Shown here: piece after piece, positions 54,458 to 63,229 of the stretch
How positions within the stretch are numbered: position 1 is the first letter of the stretch
Layout of the letters: every line of letters starts with the position of its first letter
Origin: Vagococcus fessus
GTDB lineage: Bacteria > Bacillota > Bacilli > Lactobacillales > Vagococcaceae
Direction: 5' to 3'
NCBI RefSeq assembly: GCF_003987565.1
Contig: NZ_NGJY01000002.1
Span: 186,001-250,000 of the forward strand
DNA: 64,000 nucleotides
Program-made: the position numbers and the translations under genes
Notes under the pieces: generated by a model
What the model was told of the DNA's origin: nothing
Database searches by the model: none
The model's input: the letters and a program-made list of their open reading frames with translations, nothing else

Positions 54458-55043
54458 TTCTGTACGCCTTGGCTACCGAACACTTAAAACGTCTTTGGCA
54501 GTGATGATTTGTATTTTACTCTTTCATTTGTTAGACCGACCAACACCAATGATCGCCTCTTTAGCAGCTGTCTTTTCTATGCGTGAAGATGTAACCAAAT
54601 CGATAAGTTTTGGTTCTTCACGTATCTTAGGCAATCTAATGGGTGGATTGCTTGGTGTTTTTTATTTTTACTTATATGCTTACTTCAATTACAACTTTCT
54701 AGTTGAATTACTTGCGATACCTGTTTTACTTACTATTCTTATTACATCAGCTGACGCAATTAATTTAAACAAAGCTATTATCGGAGCGTCTGCCACTTTT
54801 TTAATTATCGTCATGACGATTCCTGAATATCAAACGATTGGTTATGCGATTGACCGAGTTGTGGACACTATGATAGGCACCTGTATCGCTCTACTAGTGA
54901 ATCGTTTTGTGAAGCCTCCAGAACCTTTGGAGATTTCAGCATCAAAAGAAGCAAATTTGCAGCAGCAATTGGACGAACAAGCTAAGCAACTTGCTCAGCT
55001 AAAAAAAGAAAATGACGACCTAAAAAACTCCCTAAATGATTAG
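54447..55043 (+). CDS. Short FUSC/ArAE membrane protein
   Basis: A 198-residue protein with only the membrane half of the FUSC family: helices in TLKTSLAVMICILLFHLL, RILGNLMGGLLGVFYFYLY and AIIGASATFLIIVMTIP. The C-terminal 40 residues form a coiled coil (LQQQLDEQAKQLAQLKKEN). It lacks the cytoplasmic domain of the divergent homologue at 52709-53686. The coiled coil may mediate assembly. Its TAG stop lies in the terminator stem. Confidence 0.82.
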   Translation: MTISSVRLGYRTLKTSLAVMICILLFHLLDRPTPMIASLAAVFSMREDVTKSISFGSSRILGNLMGGLLGVFYFYLYAYFNYNFLVELLAIPVLLTILITSADAINLNKAIIGASATFLIIVMTIPEYQTIGYAIDRVVDTMIGTCIALLVNRFVKPPEPLEISASKEANLQQQLDEQAKQLAQLKKENDDLKNSLND

Positions 55044-55056
55044 GGAGTTTCTTTTT
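55022..55056. terminator. Bidirectional terminator
   Basis: Perfect 11-bp arms AAACTCCCTAA / TTAGGGAGTTT with a 4-nt loop, between the short FUSC gene and the ABC permease gene; A and T runs on both sides. Confidence 0.85.
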
Positions 55057-57784
55057 ATTCTGTTGATTTAAGTGCTTCTATCATATCAACATGTTTCAAT
55101 TTTCGGTGCATCGCCCACATCACTAGTGTTGAAAATAGCAACGTTAACAAAGCTGAATACACATAACTGATAACATGTATCGTTGGTGAAAACATAACCA
55201 TATCGACTTCTGCTGTATTGAGTACAAACCCATGAAGTAGCTTGCCGACTAGACACCCTACTGCTATACCTAGGATCGTCAAAATATTATTTTCACGGTA
55301 CACATACATCGTAACCTCTTTATTGTAGAAGCCTAAAACTTTAATGGTTGAGAGTTCTCTAATACGCTCAGAAATATTAATATTAGTTAAATTATATAAC
55401 ACAATAAACGCTAAAAGTGCCGCTGAAATAATCAATACCCACACTACAACATTTAAACTAGAAATCGTATCATCCATAGCACTACTTGTTTGACTTAAAA
55501 AGCTGACATTCACAACTTTTTCATTTTTCATCAAGGTTTCTGAGACTTTATCTTCCATTTTTTGCGTAGGTTTTTCCTTGAATAATAACAACTCAGAGTT
55601 GTAGACAGGCTTCTTACCAAACACCTCTGTGTAATACTCTGGACTAATATAAACAAAATGCATGGCGTAGTTCTCTACTACTGCTTGTATTTTCAGAGGA
55701 TAACGTTTGTTTTTGCTATCCGATAATTCTAAGGTGTCACCAGCTTTTAGGCCTAACATCTTAGCTAATTTTTCATTAACTATAACCCCTTTATTTCCTA
55801 ATGTATAAGTTTCACCTGAAAGTCGGTCATTAAATAACATAAATTCAGGTATCTTACTTAATTCTTTAGGAACATCTAAGGTTACTTTTTGAGTGGCTAT
55901 TCCTTCTTTTTTAGCTTCAAACGATTGTTGACTAACGATCAAGCGATCACTAATTTCAGGTAAATCTGCAAGTGTTTGTTCAAGTTCTTCTGCTGCTTTT
56001 TTTGATGGATTCTCAGCATATGATACAATGCCTTGATAATGCCACAATTTATTAAACTGTAACGACACAATATCAGAAATAGAATCCCTTAAGCCAAATC
56101 CTGTGATAATCAAGGCCATACAACCTGCAATACCAAAAATTGTCATAAACATACGTTGTTTATATCTAAATAAATTACGAGCTGTCACTTTTTGATTGAA
56201 ATTAAAACGACGCCATATAAATGATAGACGTTCAAGTAAAATTCGTTGCCCTGCTTTTGGTGCTTTCGGTCTCATTAAACTTGCTGGTGAGCTGAATAAG
56301 TCATAGCGTAAAACAAGTAACGATGAGACTAATGTACAAATTAATGCCACACAAACTGACTGTATCGAATACCCTAAATAATAAGTCACTTCTGCTGATG
56401 GTAAGTTATAAAGTGCTCCGTATGCATCAATTATGACTTTAGGGAAGATGTTAAATCCAATCACTAACCCAAGTCCACTTCCGATTAAACTGGCAAGTGT
56501 CGCATACACAATATATTTTAAAGCAATCTCATGATTACGATACCCTAGAGCTTTTAATGTTCCAATCTCGCCACGTTTCTCATCCACCATTCGTGTCATT
56601 GTTGTTAGACTGACTAAAGCTGCAATTAGGAAAAAGAATACTGGGAAAATTGTTGCGATTGATGAAATTCGCTTCGCATTTTCTTGATATTCTGTATATC
56701 CTGGATTTTCATCACGAGTCCAAAAGAAATAATCCGGTTCTTTCATCTCGTCTAATTTCTTTTGATTTTCATCTAGGCTTTTTTCTGCTTTAACAATTTT
56801 TTTCTCTTCTCGAGCAATAACTTCTTTATTTTTAGCTAGATTTTTTTCAAGACTCACAAGTTGAATCGCTGTATCAGGTAAGCCACTTGCTTTTAATTGT
56901 TTCAAAATTGATTCGCCTTCTGCAACTTTAGACTTGGCATCTGATAAGTCTTTTTTTCCTTTATCGACTTTCTTTTGATTATCAAGTAATGGTTTTTCAA
57001 CTTTTGATTTAACTTCTTTTAAACGTTCTGCTGGACGTTTAGAAAATTGTTTTTTTATTATTTTTTGAGCTGACTTAAATTCCTTATCATAGTCATCACT
57101 ATATGCTTTCTTCTTATCAGTATCACGATATCTTACAAATAAGTCGGTATAATTTTCCATGCTAAAACTCGTTTTAGGTAGGACTGCAAAATAATCGACT
57201 GCCCCTTTTCCAACGGTTGTATTCCCTCTTGAAGCATTTTCTACGTATAGCGGTGAATTAACAAACCCAACTACTTTTAGTTCTTTAAATTTAATAGCAT
57301 CAGTTGTTCCGTCATCATCATTTAAAACGACTTTATCACCTAATTGATAATCACCTAAAAGACGTGCTAAATCATCAAGAGCTACCTCACCGTCTTGTTC
57401 AGGTAAACGACCAGACATAATCCGATACTTATTTAAGCCCTTATTTTTTTCATCCATTAGTGACTGGAATTTGATAACACGATTGACCGAAGCAACACTT
57501 AAATCTTTTGTATACTCAAACGAATACTCTTTTACTTCCGGTATTTTTTTGATTATCTCTTCATCAGCCTTATCTAACCCTAGAGTAGACACGATATGCT
57601 GATCCATCAACTGTTGGTCTGTATAATACTTATCCGCTGTTTTAAGCATATTAGGACCTGTTGCTTTAATACCTGCATAAAAACAAACCCCTAATAAAAT
57701 AATACCTAAAATAGAAAAAAATCGTGCTTTTGATGACCTGATTTCTCGAAAAATAGATTTATATAATGCTTTTTTCTTCATCAT
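55055..57784 (-). CDS. ABC transporter permease with two FtsX domains
   Basis: A 909-residue permease: one helix near the N-terminus (FFSILGIILLGVCFYAGIKA), a large extracellular part with a coiled coil (about 235-350, NQKKVDKGKKDLSDAKSKV), an FtsX three-helix unit (about 380-500), a helix near 545, a second extracellular part and a final FtsX unit (about 775-895). This is the MacB-like class that moves no substrate through the membrane but drives extracytoplasmic work, such as peptide or lipoprotein handling. The ATPase gene is 7 nt upstream. Start chosen after TAGGAGTG. Confidence 0.88.
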   Translation of the reverse strand: MMKKKALYKSIFREIRSSKARFFSILGIILLGVCFYAGIKATGPNMLKTADKYYTDQQLMDQHIVSTLGLDKADEEIIKKIPEVKEYSFEYTKDLSVASVNRVIKFQSLMDEKNKGLNKYRIMSGRLPEQDGEVALDDLARLLGDYQLGDKVVLNDDDGTTDAIKFKELKVVGFVNSPLYVENASRGNTTVGKGAVDYFAVLPKTSFSMENYTDLFVRYRDTDKKKAYSDDYDKEFKSAQKIIKKQFSKRPAERLKEVKSKVEKPLLDNQKKVDKGKKDLSDAKSKVAEGESILKQLKASGLPDTAIQLVSLEKNLAKNKEVIAREEKKIVKAEKSLDENQKKLDEMKEPDYFFWTRDENPGYTEYQENAKRISSIATIFPVFFFLIAALVSLTTMTRMVDEKRGEIGTLKALGYRNHEIALKYIVYATLASLIGSGLGLVIGFNIFPKVIIDAYGALYNLPSAEVTYYLGYSIQSVCVALICTLVSSLLVLRYDLFSSPASLMRPKAPKAGQRILLERLSFIWRRFNFNQKVTARNLFRYKQRMFMTIFGIAGCMALIITGFGLRDSISDIVSLQFNKLWHYQGIVSYAENPSKKAAEELEQTLADLPEISDRLIVSQQSFEAKKEGIATQKVTLDVPKELSKIPEFMLFNDRLSGETYTLGNKGVIVNEKLAKMLGLKAGDTLELSDSKNKRYPLKIQAVVENYAMHFVYISPEYYTEVFGKKPVYNSELLLFKEKPTQKMEDKVSETLMKNEKVVNVSFLSQTSSAMDDTISSLNVVVWVLIISAALLAFIVLYNLTNINISERIRELSTIKVLGFYNKEVTMYVYRENNILTILGIAVGCLVGKLLHGFVLNTAEVDMVMFSPTIHVISYVYSALLTLLFSTLVMWAMHRKLKHVDMIEALKSTE

Positions 57785-57791
57785 CTCACTC

Positions 57792-58493
57792 CTACCACTC
57801 AATATCTTCTACACGCTGAGGTGTTGTATTCAGTTCCACTGAACGAACTTGAGCATCATTAATCCTAATGACACGGTCAGCCATTGGAGCAATCGCCGAA
57901 TTATGCGTAATTACAACCACGGTAGTTCCCGTATCTCGGCAACTATCTTGTAATAATTTTAAAATTTGTTTACCTGTTTCATAATCTAGCGCCCCTGTTG
58001 GTTCATCACATAAAAGTAACTTGGGATTTTTAGCTAAAGCTCTAGCAATCGCTACACGTTGTTGTTCCCCACCTGATAATTGCGCTGGAAAGTTATCTTT
58101 ACGATTCATCAGACCCACTTGTTCCAAAACCAAATCTACATCTAAGGCTTTCGGTGAAATTTGTGACGCTAATTCCACATTCTCTTTCGCTGTTAGATTG
58201 GGAACTAAATTATAGAATTGAAACACAAATCCTACATCTAAACGACGGTATGTTGTTAATTCTTTTTCAGAAAATGACGCTATATCTGTCCCATCTACAA
58301 TTATTTCACCTTCATCACAGCTATCCATACCACCTAAAATATTTAACGTTGTTGATTTTCCAGCACCACTTGGGCCCAAAATTACCACAAATTCGCCTTT
58401 TTCAATTGAAAAAGTAATCGCATCATTTGCTGTTATTGTGGTTTCTCCCATTTCGTAATACTTAGAAACCTCCTTTAATTGTACATAACTCAT
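57792..58493 (-). CDS. ABC transporter ATPase (MacB/LolD-like)
   Basis: A 233-residue ABC ATPase. Walker [11 protein letters not shown]-loop [19 protein letters not shown], signature [15 protein letters not shown], Walker [17 protein letters not shown] and H-loop VVITHNS are all intact. It pairs with the FtsX-type permease downstream. A GTG three codons earlier is part of the GGAGTG site, so the ATG at 58493 is preferred. Substrate unknown; such pairs often act in antimicrobial peptide defence or wall stress. Confidence 0.92.
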   Translation of the reverse strand: MSYVQLKEVSKYYEMGETTITANDAITFSIEKGEFVVILGPSGAGKSTTLNILGGMDSCDEGEIIVDGTDIASFSEKELTTYRRLDVGFVFQFYNLVPNLTAKENVELASQISPKALDVDLVLEQVGLMNRKDNFPAQLSGGEQQRVAIARALAKNPKLLLCDEPTGALDYETGKQILKLLQDSCRDTGTTVVVITHNSAIAPMADRVIRINDAQVRSVELNTTPQRVEDIEW

Positions 58494-58590
58494 CTGCTTC
58501 ACTCCTTAACACAGTCTATTCTGTCACCTACATTTTACCATATAACTGAAAAAAAGAAGTTTTTTGTTCAAATACTCTTTTATTTTTTCT

Positions 58591-58619
58591 TTGAGTTCTC
58601 TTTGAATCTCACGTATAAT
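58591..58619 (+). promoter_or_regulatory. Predicted promoter of the nuclease gene
   Basis: TTGAGT (58591-58596), 17 nt, TATAAT (58614-58619). Confidence 0.7.
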
Positions 58620-58643
58620 AAGTAAACAGAAATGAGGGAAACT

Positions 58644-59510
58644 ATGACACATCAAAATAATTCAAATAATAACAAGCAACATAATCGTCCAAATAAGGAC
58701 AATAAACAACAACCTCGAAAGTTTGACTATAAAAAAGTCACTCGATCAAAAACATTTGCTACTGCTTTAGCACTTGCTTTAGGGGCTGCCGGTATTAGTT
58801 CAACTGATTTTATTCAAGATACATTCAAACCTAAACAAGAACAACGTCAATCTAATAATTCATCACATAAACAATCTTATCGTAAAAATGATAATTATAA
58901 GAAAAATAATTCAAGCCAACAAAAATCTAATAACAAAAATAACGATTGGGTTCGTCACGACTACAATAAAGAACAACCTCCTTTTGACCATTCAAATGAC
59001 GGGACTGTTATGGGGGATAATCCTGGTATCATCGAACTCGGCAAAGCAACATTTACAAAAGATGAATTAAATTTTGTAAAAAAAGGTTGGGTTAACTACG
59101 AACCATTAGATAAACAAGGTCGTGCTACTAAAGCTGAAGCAGTTATCAATAAAGAGATGATTAACACTGGTACAAAAGCAAATCCTAAAGTTCGCCCGCC
59201 TGGATTTAAATCCGGTCTAGAACCTTATGGTCACTCTAGAGGTCATTTAATTGGTCGTCAATTTGGTGGGAGTGGCGATGATATGAAAAACTTAGTTACT
59301 ATGTATCAAGAGCCTGTTAACAGTCCTCTTATGACTGATTATGAAAATATGATTCGCTGGGCAGTTGGTAAAGGCGATACTGTTCGCTACCGCGTTATCC
59401 CTGTTTACGATAAACAGGAACCCATTCCAACTGAAATTCTAATGGAAGCTCAAAGTATTGGTAACGGAAAACTTATTAACTTCAACATCAAAATTTTAAA
59501 CACCAAATAG
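58644..59510 (+). CDS. DNA/RNA non-specific endonuclease (EndA-like)
   Basis: 288 residues: a basic Asn/Lys/Gln-rich N-terminus, one hydrophobic segment (TFATALALALGAAGISS, about 40-56) that anchors or exports it, a low-complexity linker, and a nuclease domain with the metal-histidine motif GHSRGHLIGRQFGGSGDDM followed by NLVTMYQEPVN. It resembles streptococcal EndA and other beta-beta-alpha metal nucleases that degrade extracellular DNA or process DNA for uptake. Start at 58644 uses GAGGG; the frame begins 4 codons earlier. A very acidic protein is encoded 10 nt downstream. Confidence 0.9.
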   Translation: MTHQNNSNNNKQHNRPNKDNKQQPRKFDYKKVTRSKTFATALALALGAAGISSTDFIQDTFKPKQEQRQSNNSSHKQSYRKNDNYKKNNSSQQKSNNKNNDWVRHDYNKEQPPFDHSNDGTVMGDNPGIIELGKATFTKDELNFVKKGWVNYEPLDKQGRATKAEAVINKEMINTGTKANPKVRPPGFKSGLEPYGHSRGHLIGRQFGGSGDDMKNLVTMYQEPVNSPLMTDYENMIRWAVGKGDTVRYRVIPVYDKQEPIPTEILMEAQSIGNGKLINFNIKILNTK

Positions 59511-59520
59511 GAGACTTCAT

Positions 59521-59913
59521 ATGACATTAACTTTTAAACAACTCGCAGATTTTATACCCGATTCAACAGTTCATACTTTTATTAATTTTATGAAATTAGA
59601 AAATAAAACAACCGATGAGGATTTTTTTATTTTCGATCAAGACGTTATTAATCGTCGTTTTTTATCATCTCTACAAGCTATGGACAGTGACTTAACTATT
59701 GATCCTGACTTTTTCACTGATGATATTCATGTCGTTGCGATGACTATCGATGGCGATTTTATTTTAGCTAGTGATACTGAAATTTATGTTATGGAAAAAG
59801 GATTAATAGCTGATGACGTAGAAGTTTACGACTTATCTGCTATCGAGTTCTTCGTAGCGTTCGAACAAGGATTCCTAGCATCAGATATCTTACCTGATAT
59901 TAAAAATGACTAA
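59521..59913 (+). CDS. Highly acidic 130-residue protein, candidate nuclease inhibitor
   Basis: I do not recognise a family. The protein has 28 Asp/Glu against 7 Lys/Arg, is soluble and has no signal peptide. Segments include LADFIPDSTVHTFINFMKL and VHVVAMTIDGDFILASD-like strands. It lies 10 nt after the nuclease, with GGAG before its ATG and a shared terminator. Size, charge and position fit an intracellular inhibitor protecting the cell from the nuclease before export, as nuclease-inhibitor pairs do elsewhere; this is inference. Confidence 0.65.
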   Translation: MTLTFKQLADFIPDSTVHTFINFMKLENKTTDEDFFIFDQDVINRRFLSSLQAMDSDLTIDPDFFTDDIHVVAMTIDGDFILASDTEIYVMEKGLIADDVEVYDLSAIEFFVAFEQGFLASDILPDIKND

Positions 59914-59947
59914 CAAAAAAGAAGCCTGTAGAGGCTTCTTTTTTGTT
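59912..59947. terminator. Bidirectional terminator between acidic protein gene and nagA
   Basis: Perfect 16-bp arms AACAAAAAAGAAGCCT / AGGCTTCTTTTTTGTT with a 4-nt loop; stop codons of both genes touch it. Confidence 0.92.
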
Positions 59948-61091
59948 ATGCTTCGTAACGACATGCTCCATCAAGGTATGTCGCTTCTAATTCTAATTCT
60001 GGTGTTAATACGATAAAGTCAGCATCTCTGCCAGTAGCAATCATACCGCATTTATCATCAATATTACAGCTCACTGCAGGAATAAGACTGGCCATCATCA
60101 CAGCTTGTTCTGGTGTTGCCATTCCCCAATCTACTACATTTTTAAGAGCTTCTTTAAGTTTTAAGATACTACCTGCTAGATTTCCTTCTTTCATACGAGC
60201 TGTTCCTTCAGCTACAACTACTGGGAATTCACCTAACATATATTCACCATCCGGCATTCCGCCTGCCATCATACAATCTGTAATTAACGCAATATGGTCA
60301 TGCCCTTTTGTTTTAACTAAGACATCCATTGCTTTATGGTGAACGTGGTGACCATCACAGATTAACTCTGCATACACATCATGTAACGTCATCGTAGCCC
60401 CTACCATACCAGGTTCTCTATGGTGTAACCCACGCATTCCGTTAAACGCATGAACAAAAACACTAGCTCCTGCTTCGACAGCTTTTTGTGCTTCTTCTAA
60501 CGTCGCATCACTGTGGCCTAAAGCGACAACCACACCTTGACTTGTCACTTCTTTAACGAATTCTGAAACGCCTTCGCGTTCTGGTGCTAAAGCAATTTTT
60601 TTAATAAGTCCGCCTGAAGCATCTTGCCATTCATTGAAGATTTCTAAACTTGGGTCTGAGAAATAACCTGGATTTTGAGCCCCTTTGTATTTTTCAGTAA
60701 AGAAAGGTCCTTCAAAATAAATCCCTTGAATTTTAGCCCCTTCAACGTCTTTATGAACGTCACCAATCGTACGTGCTACTTTTGTTAATAACACACGTGA
60801 TGATGTTAAAGTTGTTGGTAAGAATGACGTTACACCACATGATAGTAATGCTTCTGACATGATTTTAATACCTTCTGCATCATTATCCATCACATCATGA
60901 TTCATATAACCATGAATATGTGTGTCTACTAAACCTGGAGCAATCCATTTACCTGAATGATCGATTACATCAGCATTAGCTGGTACTTCTTTTGTGAATG
61001 AACCAAATTTACCATTACTAATTTCCAAAAATCCTGGGCCGACTTGACCACTTTTTAAAAAGAATTTGTCTGCTTTAATATATTGTGTCAT
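59946..61091 (-). CDS. nagA: N-acetylglucosamine-6-phosphate deacetylase
   Basis: A 381-residue amidohydrolase. APGLVDTHIHGYMNHDVMD holds the metal HxH pair, YFEGPFFTEKYKGAQ the metal Glu, LGHSDATLEEA a metal His, and LITDCMMAGGMPDG the catalytic Asp. It removes acetyl from GlcNAc-6-P for glycolysis or wall recycling. A cre site overlaps its transcription start, so glucose repression by CcpA is likely. AGAAGGA precedes the ATG. Confidence 0.96.
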   Translation of the reverse strand: MTQYIKADKFFLKSGQVGPGFLEISNGKFGSFTKEVPANADVIDHSGKWIAPGLVDTHIHGYMNHDVMDNDAEGIKIMSEALLSCGVTSFLPTTLTSSRVLLTKVARTIGDVHKDVEGAKIQGIYFEGPFFTEKYKGAQNPGYFSDPSLEIFNEWQDASGGLIKKIALAPEREGVSEFVKEVTSQGVVVALGHSDATLEEAQKAVEAGASVFVHAFNGMRGLHHREPGMVGATMTLHDVYAELICDGHHVHHKAMDVLVKTKGHDHIALITDCMMAGGMPDGEYMLGEFPVVVAEGTARMKEGNLAGSILKLKEALKNVVDWGMATPEQAVMMASLIPAVSCNIDDKCGMIATGRDADFIVLTPELELEATYLDGACRYEA

Positions 61092-61110
61092 TATTAATCC
61101 TTCTTTCTTA

Positions 61111-61124
61111 AGATAACGTTCTCA
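61111..61124. promoter_or_regulatory. cre site at the nagA transcription start
   Basis: AGATAACGTTCTCA matches 12 of 14 positions of TGWAANCGNTNWCA and covers about +1 to +14 of nagA, a typical repression position for CcpA. Confidence 0.6.
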
Positions 61125-61131
61125 TCTATAT

Positions 61132-61160
61132 AAATTACGCTCATTTGAATCAATTGTCAA
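61132..61160 (-). promoter_or_regulatory. Predicted nagA promoter
   Basis: TTGACA (61160-61155), 17 nt, TAATTT (61137-61132). Confidence 0.65.
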
Positions 61161-61177
61161 GATTGGTGTATACCTTA

Positions 61178-61207
61178 ACAAAAAAAGATAGACTATTGTC
61201 TATCTTT
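61178..61207 (-). terminator. Terminator overlapping the aminotransferase stop
   Basis: Perfect 10-bp arms AAAGATAGAC / GTCTATCTTT with TATT loop and U-run on the minus strand; the stop codon is in the stem. Confidence 0.8.
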
Positions 61208-62417
61208 GCTTGTACGTACTTAAAAATTCAGCCATTGACGTGGTCATTTTTTCTAGTTCATCTACTTTAGGCAGATAAACGACACGGAAATGATCCGGTT
61301 GATTCCAGTTAAAGCCACCACCATGAACCATTAAAATCTTATGTTCATGTAAGAAATCTAAAACAAATTGTTCATCATTCTTAATATTGAATTTCTTCAC
61401 ATCAATTTTAGGGAAAATATAGAAGGCTGCTTTAGGTTTAACCGCTGTAATACCTGGAATGTCATTTAAAGCATTAGTAATAAACTCACGTTGCTCATAG
61501 ATACGTCCTCCAGGAAGAAGCAACTCATCACTACTTTGGTAGCCTCCCAATGCCGTTTGAATAATTTGTTGTGACAATACATTTGAGCATAATCGCATCG
61601 ATGCTAACATATTTAAACCTTCAATGTAACCTTGAACATGACGCTTTTCTCCACTCAACACCATCCAGCCACAACGGAAACCAGCGACACGATGTGATTT
61701 AGATAACCCATTAAACGACACAACGAATAAATCTGGCGCAATCGTCGCCATCGGGATATGCTCTAATCCATCCATAACAAGACGATCATAAATTTCATCT
61801 GCATAAATAATCAGATTAAATTCACGTGCAATCTGTGCAATACCTTCTAAAATCTCACGAGGATACAAGGCACCTGTCGGATTGTTAGGATTAATAATAA
61901 CAATTGCTTTCGTACGTGGTGTTACTTTTTTACGAATATCTGCTAAATCAGGGTTCCATTCCGCTTGCTCATCACATACATAATGAATAGGTGTCCCACC
62001 AGCAAGTGACACAGAAGCTGTCCATAGTGGATAGTCTGGCATTGGAATTAAGACCTCATCGCCATTATCAAGTAGTCCTTGCATACTCATTGTGATTAAC
62101 TCACTCACACCATTCCCTGTATAAATATCATTAATTCCCACATTAGGAAATCCTTTTAATTGGCAATACTGTTCAATTGCTTTACGGGCTGAAAAAATAC
62201 CTCTTGAATCTGAATACCCTTCAGATTCTCTAACATTCATAATTAAATCTCTGACAATTTCATTGGGCGCATCGAAACCAAACGTGGCCGGGTTACCGGT
62301 ATTTAATTTTAAAATATTAATACCTTCTTCAATCATTCTATCCGCTTCATCTAGAACCGGTCCTCTCACGTCATAACTTACATTATCTAGTTTGCTTGAT
62401 TTTAAAAACTCTCTCAT
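61200..62417 (-). CDS. Class I/II aminotransferase, alanine transaminase type
   Basis: A 405-residue fold-type I PLP enzyme. INPNNPTGALYPREIL binds cofactor, IYADEIYDRLV holds the pyridine-binding Asp-x-x-Tyr, SFNGLSKSHRVAGFRCGWM carries the PLP lysine, and HFRVVYLP the carboxylate-binding Arg. The pattern and length match AlaT-type enzymes that exchange alanine and 2-oxoglutarate; aspartate or aromatic substrates remain possible. It is a single-gene unit with its own terminator. Confidence 0.88.
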   Translation of the reverse strand: MREFLKSSKLDNVSYDVRGPVLDEADRMIEEGINILKLNTGNPATFGFDAPNEIVRDLIMNVRESEGYSDSRGIFSARKAIEQYCQLKGFPNVGINDIYTGNGVSELITMSMQGLLDNGDEVLIPMPDYPLWTASVSLAGGTPIHYVCDEQAEWNPDLADIRKKVTPRTKAIVIINPNNPTGALYPREILEGIAQIAREFNLIIYADEIYDRLVMDGLEHIPMATIAPDLFVVSFNGLSKSHRVAGFRCGWMVLSGEKRHVQGYIEGLNMLASMRLCSNVLSQQIIQTALGGYQSSDELLLPGGRIYEQREFITNALNDIPGITAVKPKAAFYIFPKIDVKKFNIKNDEQFVLDFLHEHKILMVHGGGFNWNQPDHFRVVYLPKVDELEKMTTSMAEFLSTYKQR

Positions 62418-62524
62418 CTTGCGCTCCTACTTTCTTCTAGTCAGACCTACTCTAATCTATTTTTAATCTTTCATAATAAAATTACACTTACTGAAAAAAA
62501 ATTGCAACTGTTTTAAATAATTTT

Positions 62525-62558
62525 AATAAAAAAAGAAACGACCTCAGTCGTCCCTTTT
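62525..62558 (-). terminator. Terminator of the opuC operon
   Basis: Stem AAAAGGGACGAC / GTCGTTTCTTTT with G-U pairs and a U-run, touching the permease stop. Confidence 0.7.
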
Positions 62559-63226
62559 TATTTATTCCCCTTTAACTTACGTGTTGGGTCTAATTTACGT
62601 TCTAATAAACCTAATAACCAATCCACCATAATCGCCATTAAAGCGGTCGGTAAAGCTCCTACTAAGATAAGCGCAGTTCCGTTAGTCGCATTTGTTCCCC
62701 GTGTGATTATATCTCCTAAACCGCCTGCTCCGACGAATGACCCAATTGCTGTCACTCCAATAGCTACAACAAGAGCATTACGGATCCCTGCCATTATGAC
62801 AGATAATGAAAGAGGCAGTTCTACTTGAAATAATAACTCAGCACGAGTCATTCCCATACCTTTACCTACATCTAAGATGGTTGGGTCAACTTGTGACATC
62901 CCAGTGTAAGTGTTGGCGATAATAGGTAGTAATGAGTAAAGGAACACCGTTACAATAACTGTATTGACCCCTAATCCTAGTCCCAACATCAAGATAGATA
63001 ACATCGCAAGCGATGGAATCGTTTGAATAACATTAGCAGCACCTAAGACCCATTTGGCCATTTTCTTCTTACGTGAAATCATAATCCCTACTGGAATCCC
63101 TACAATCGCAGCAAATAGTACACCGTATACTGAAATTAAGAAATGACGGGTAAACTGACTTAACACATAGCTACCATTTTCTTGGAAATAATAAATGAAT
63201 TGTTGAAAGACTGACATATTTTCCAT
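62558..63226 (-). CDS. opuCD: Glycine betaine/carnitine/choline ABC permease (OpuCD-like)
   Basis: A 222-residue permease with five to six membrane helices. FLISVYGVLFAAIVGIPVGI and VIQTIPSLAMLSILMLGLGL are typical OpuBB/OpuCD segments, and VGKGMGMTRAELLFQVELPL is the EAA loop that contacts the ATPase. With the binding protein just upstream (3-nt gap) it takes up osmoprotectants. In the usual opuCABCD order this is the last gene. Confidence 0.9.
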   Translation of the reverse strand: MENMSVFQQFIYYFQENGSYVLSQFTRHFLISVYGVLFAAIVGIPVGIMISRKKKMAKWVLGAANVIQTIPSLAMLSILMLGLGLGVNTVIVTVFLYSLLPIIANTYTGMSQVDPTILDVGKGMGMTRAELLFQVELPLSLSVIMAGIRNALVVAIGVTAIGSFVGAGGLGDIITRGTNATNGTALILVGALPTALMAIMVDWLLGLLERKLDPTRKLKGNK

Positions 63227-63229
63227 TGG

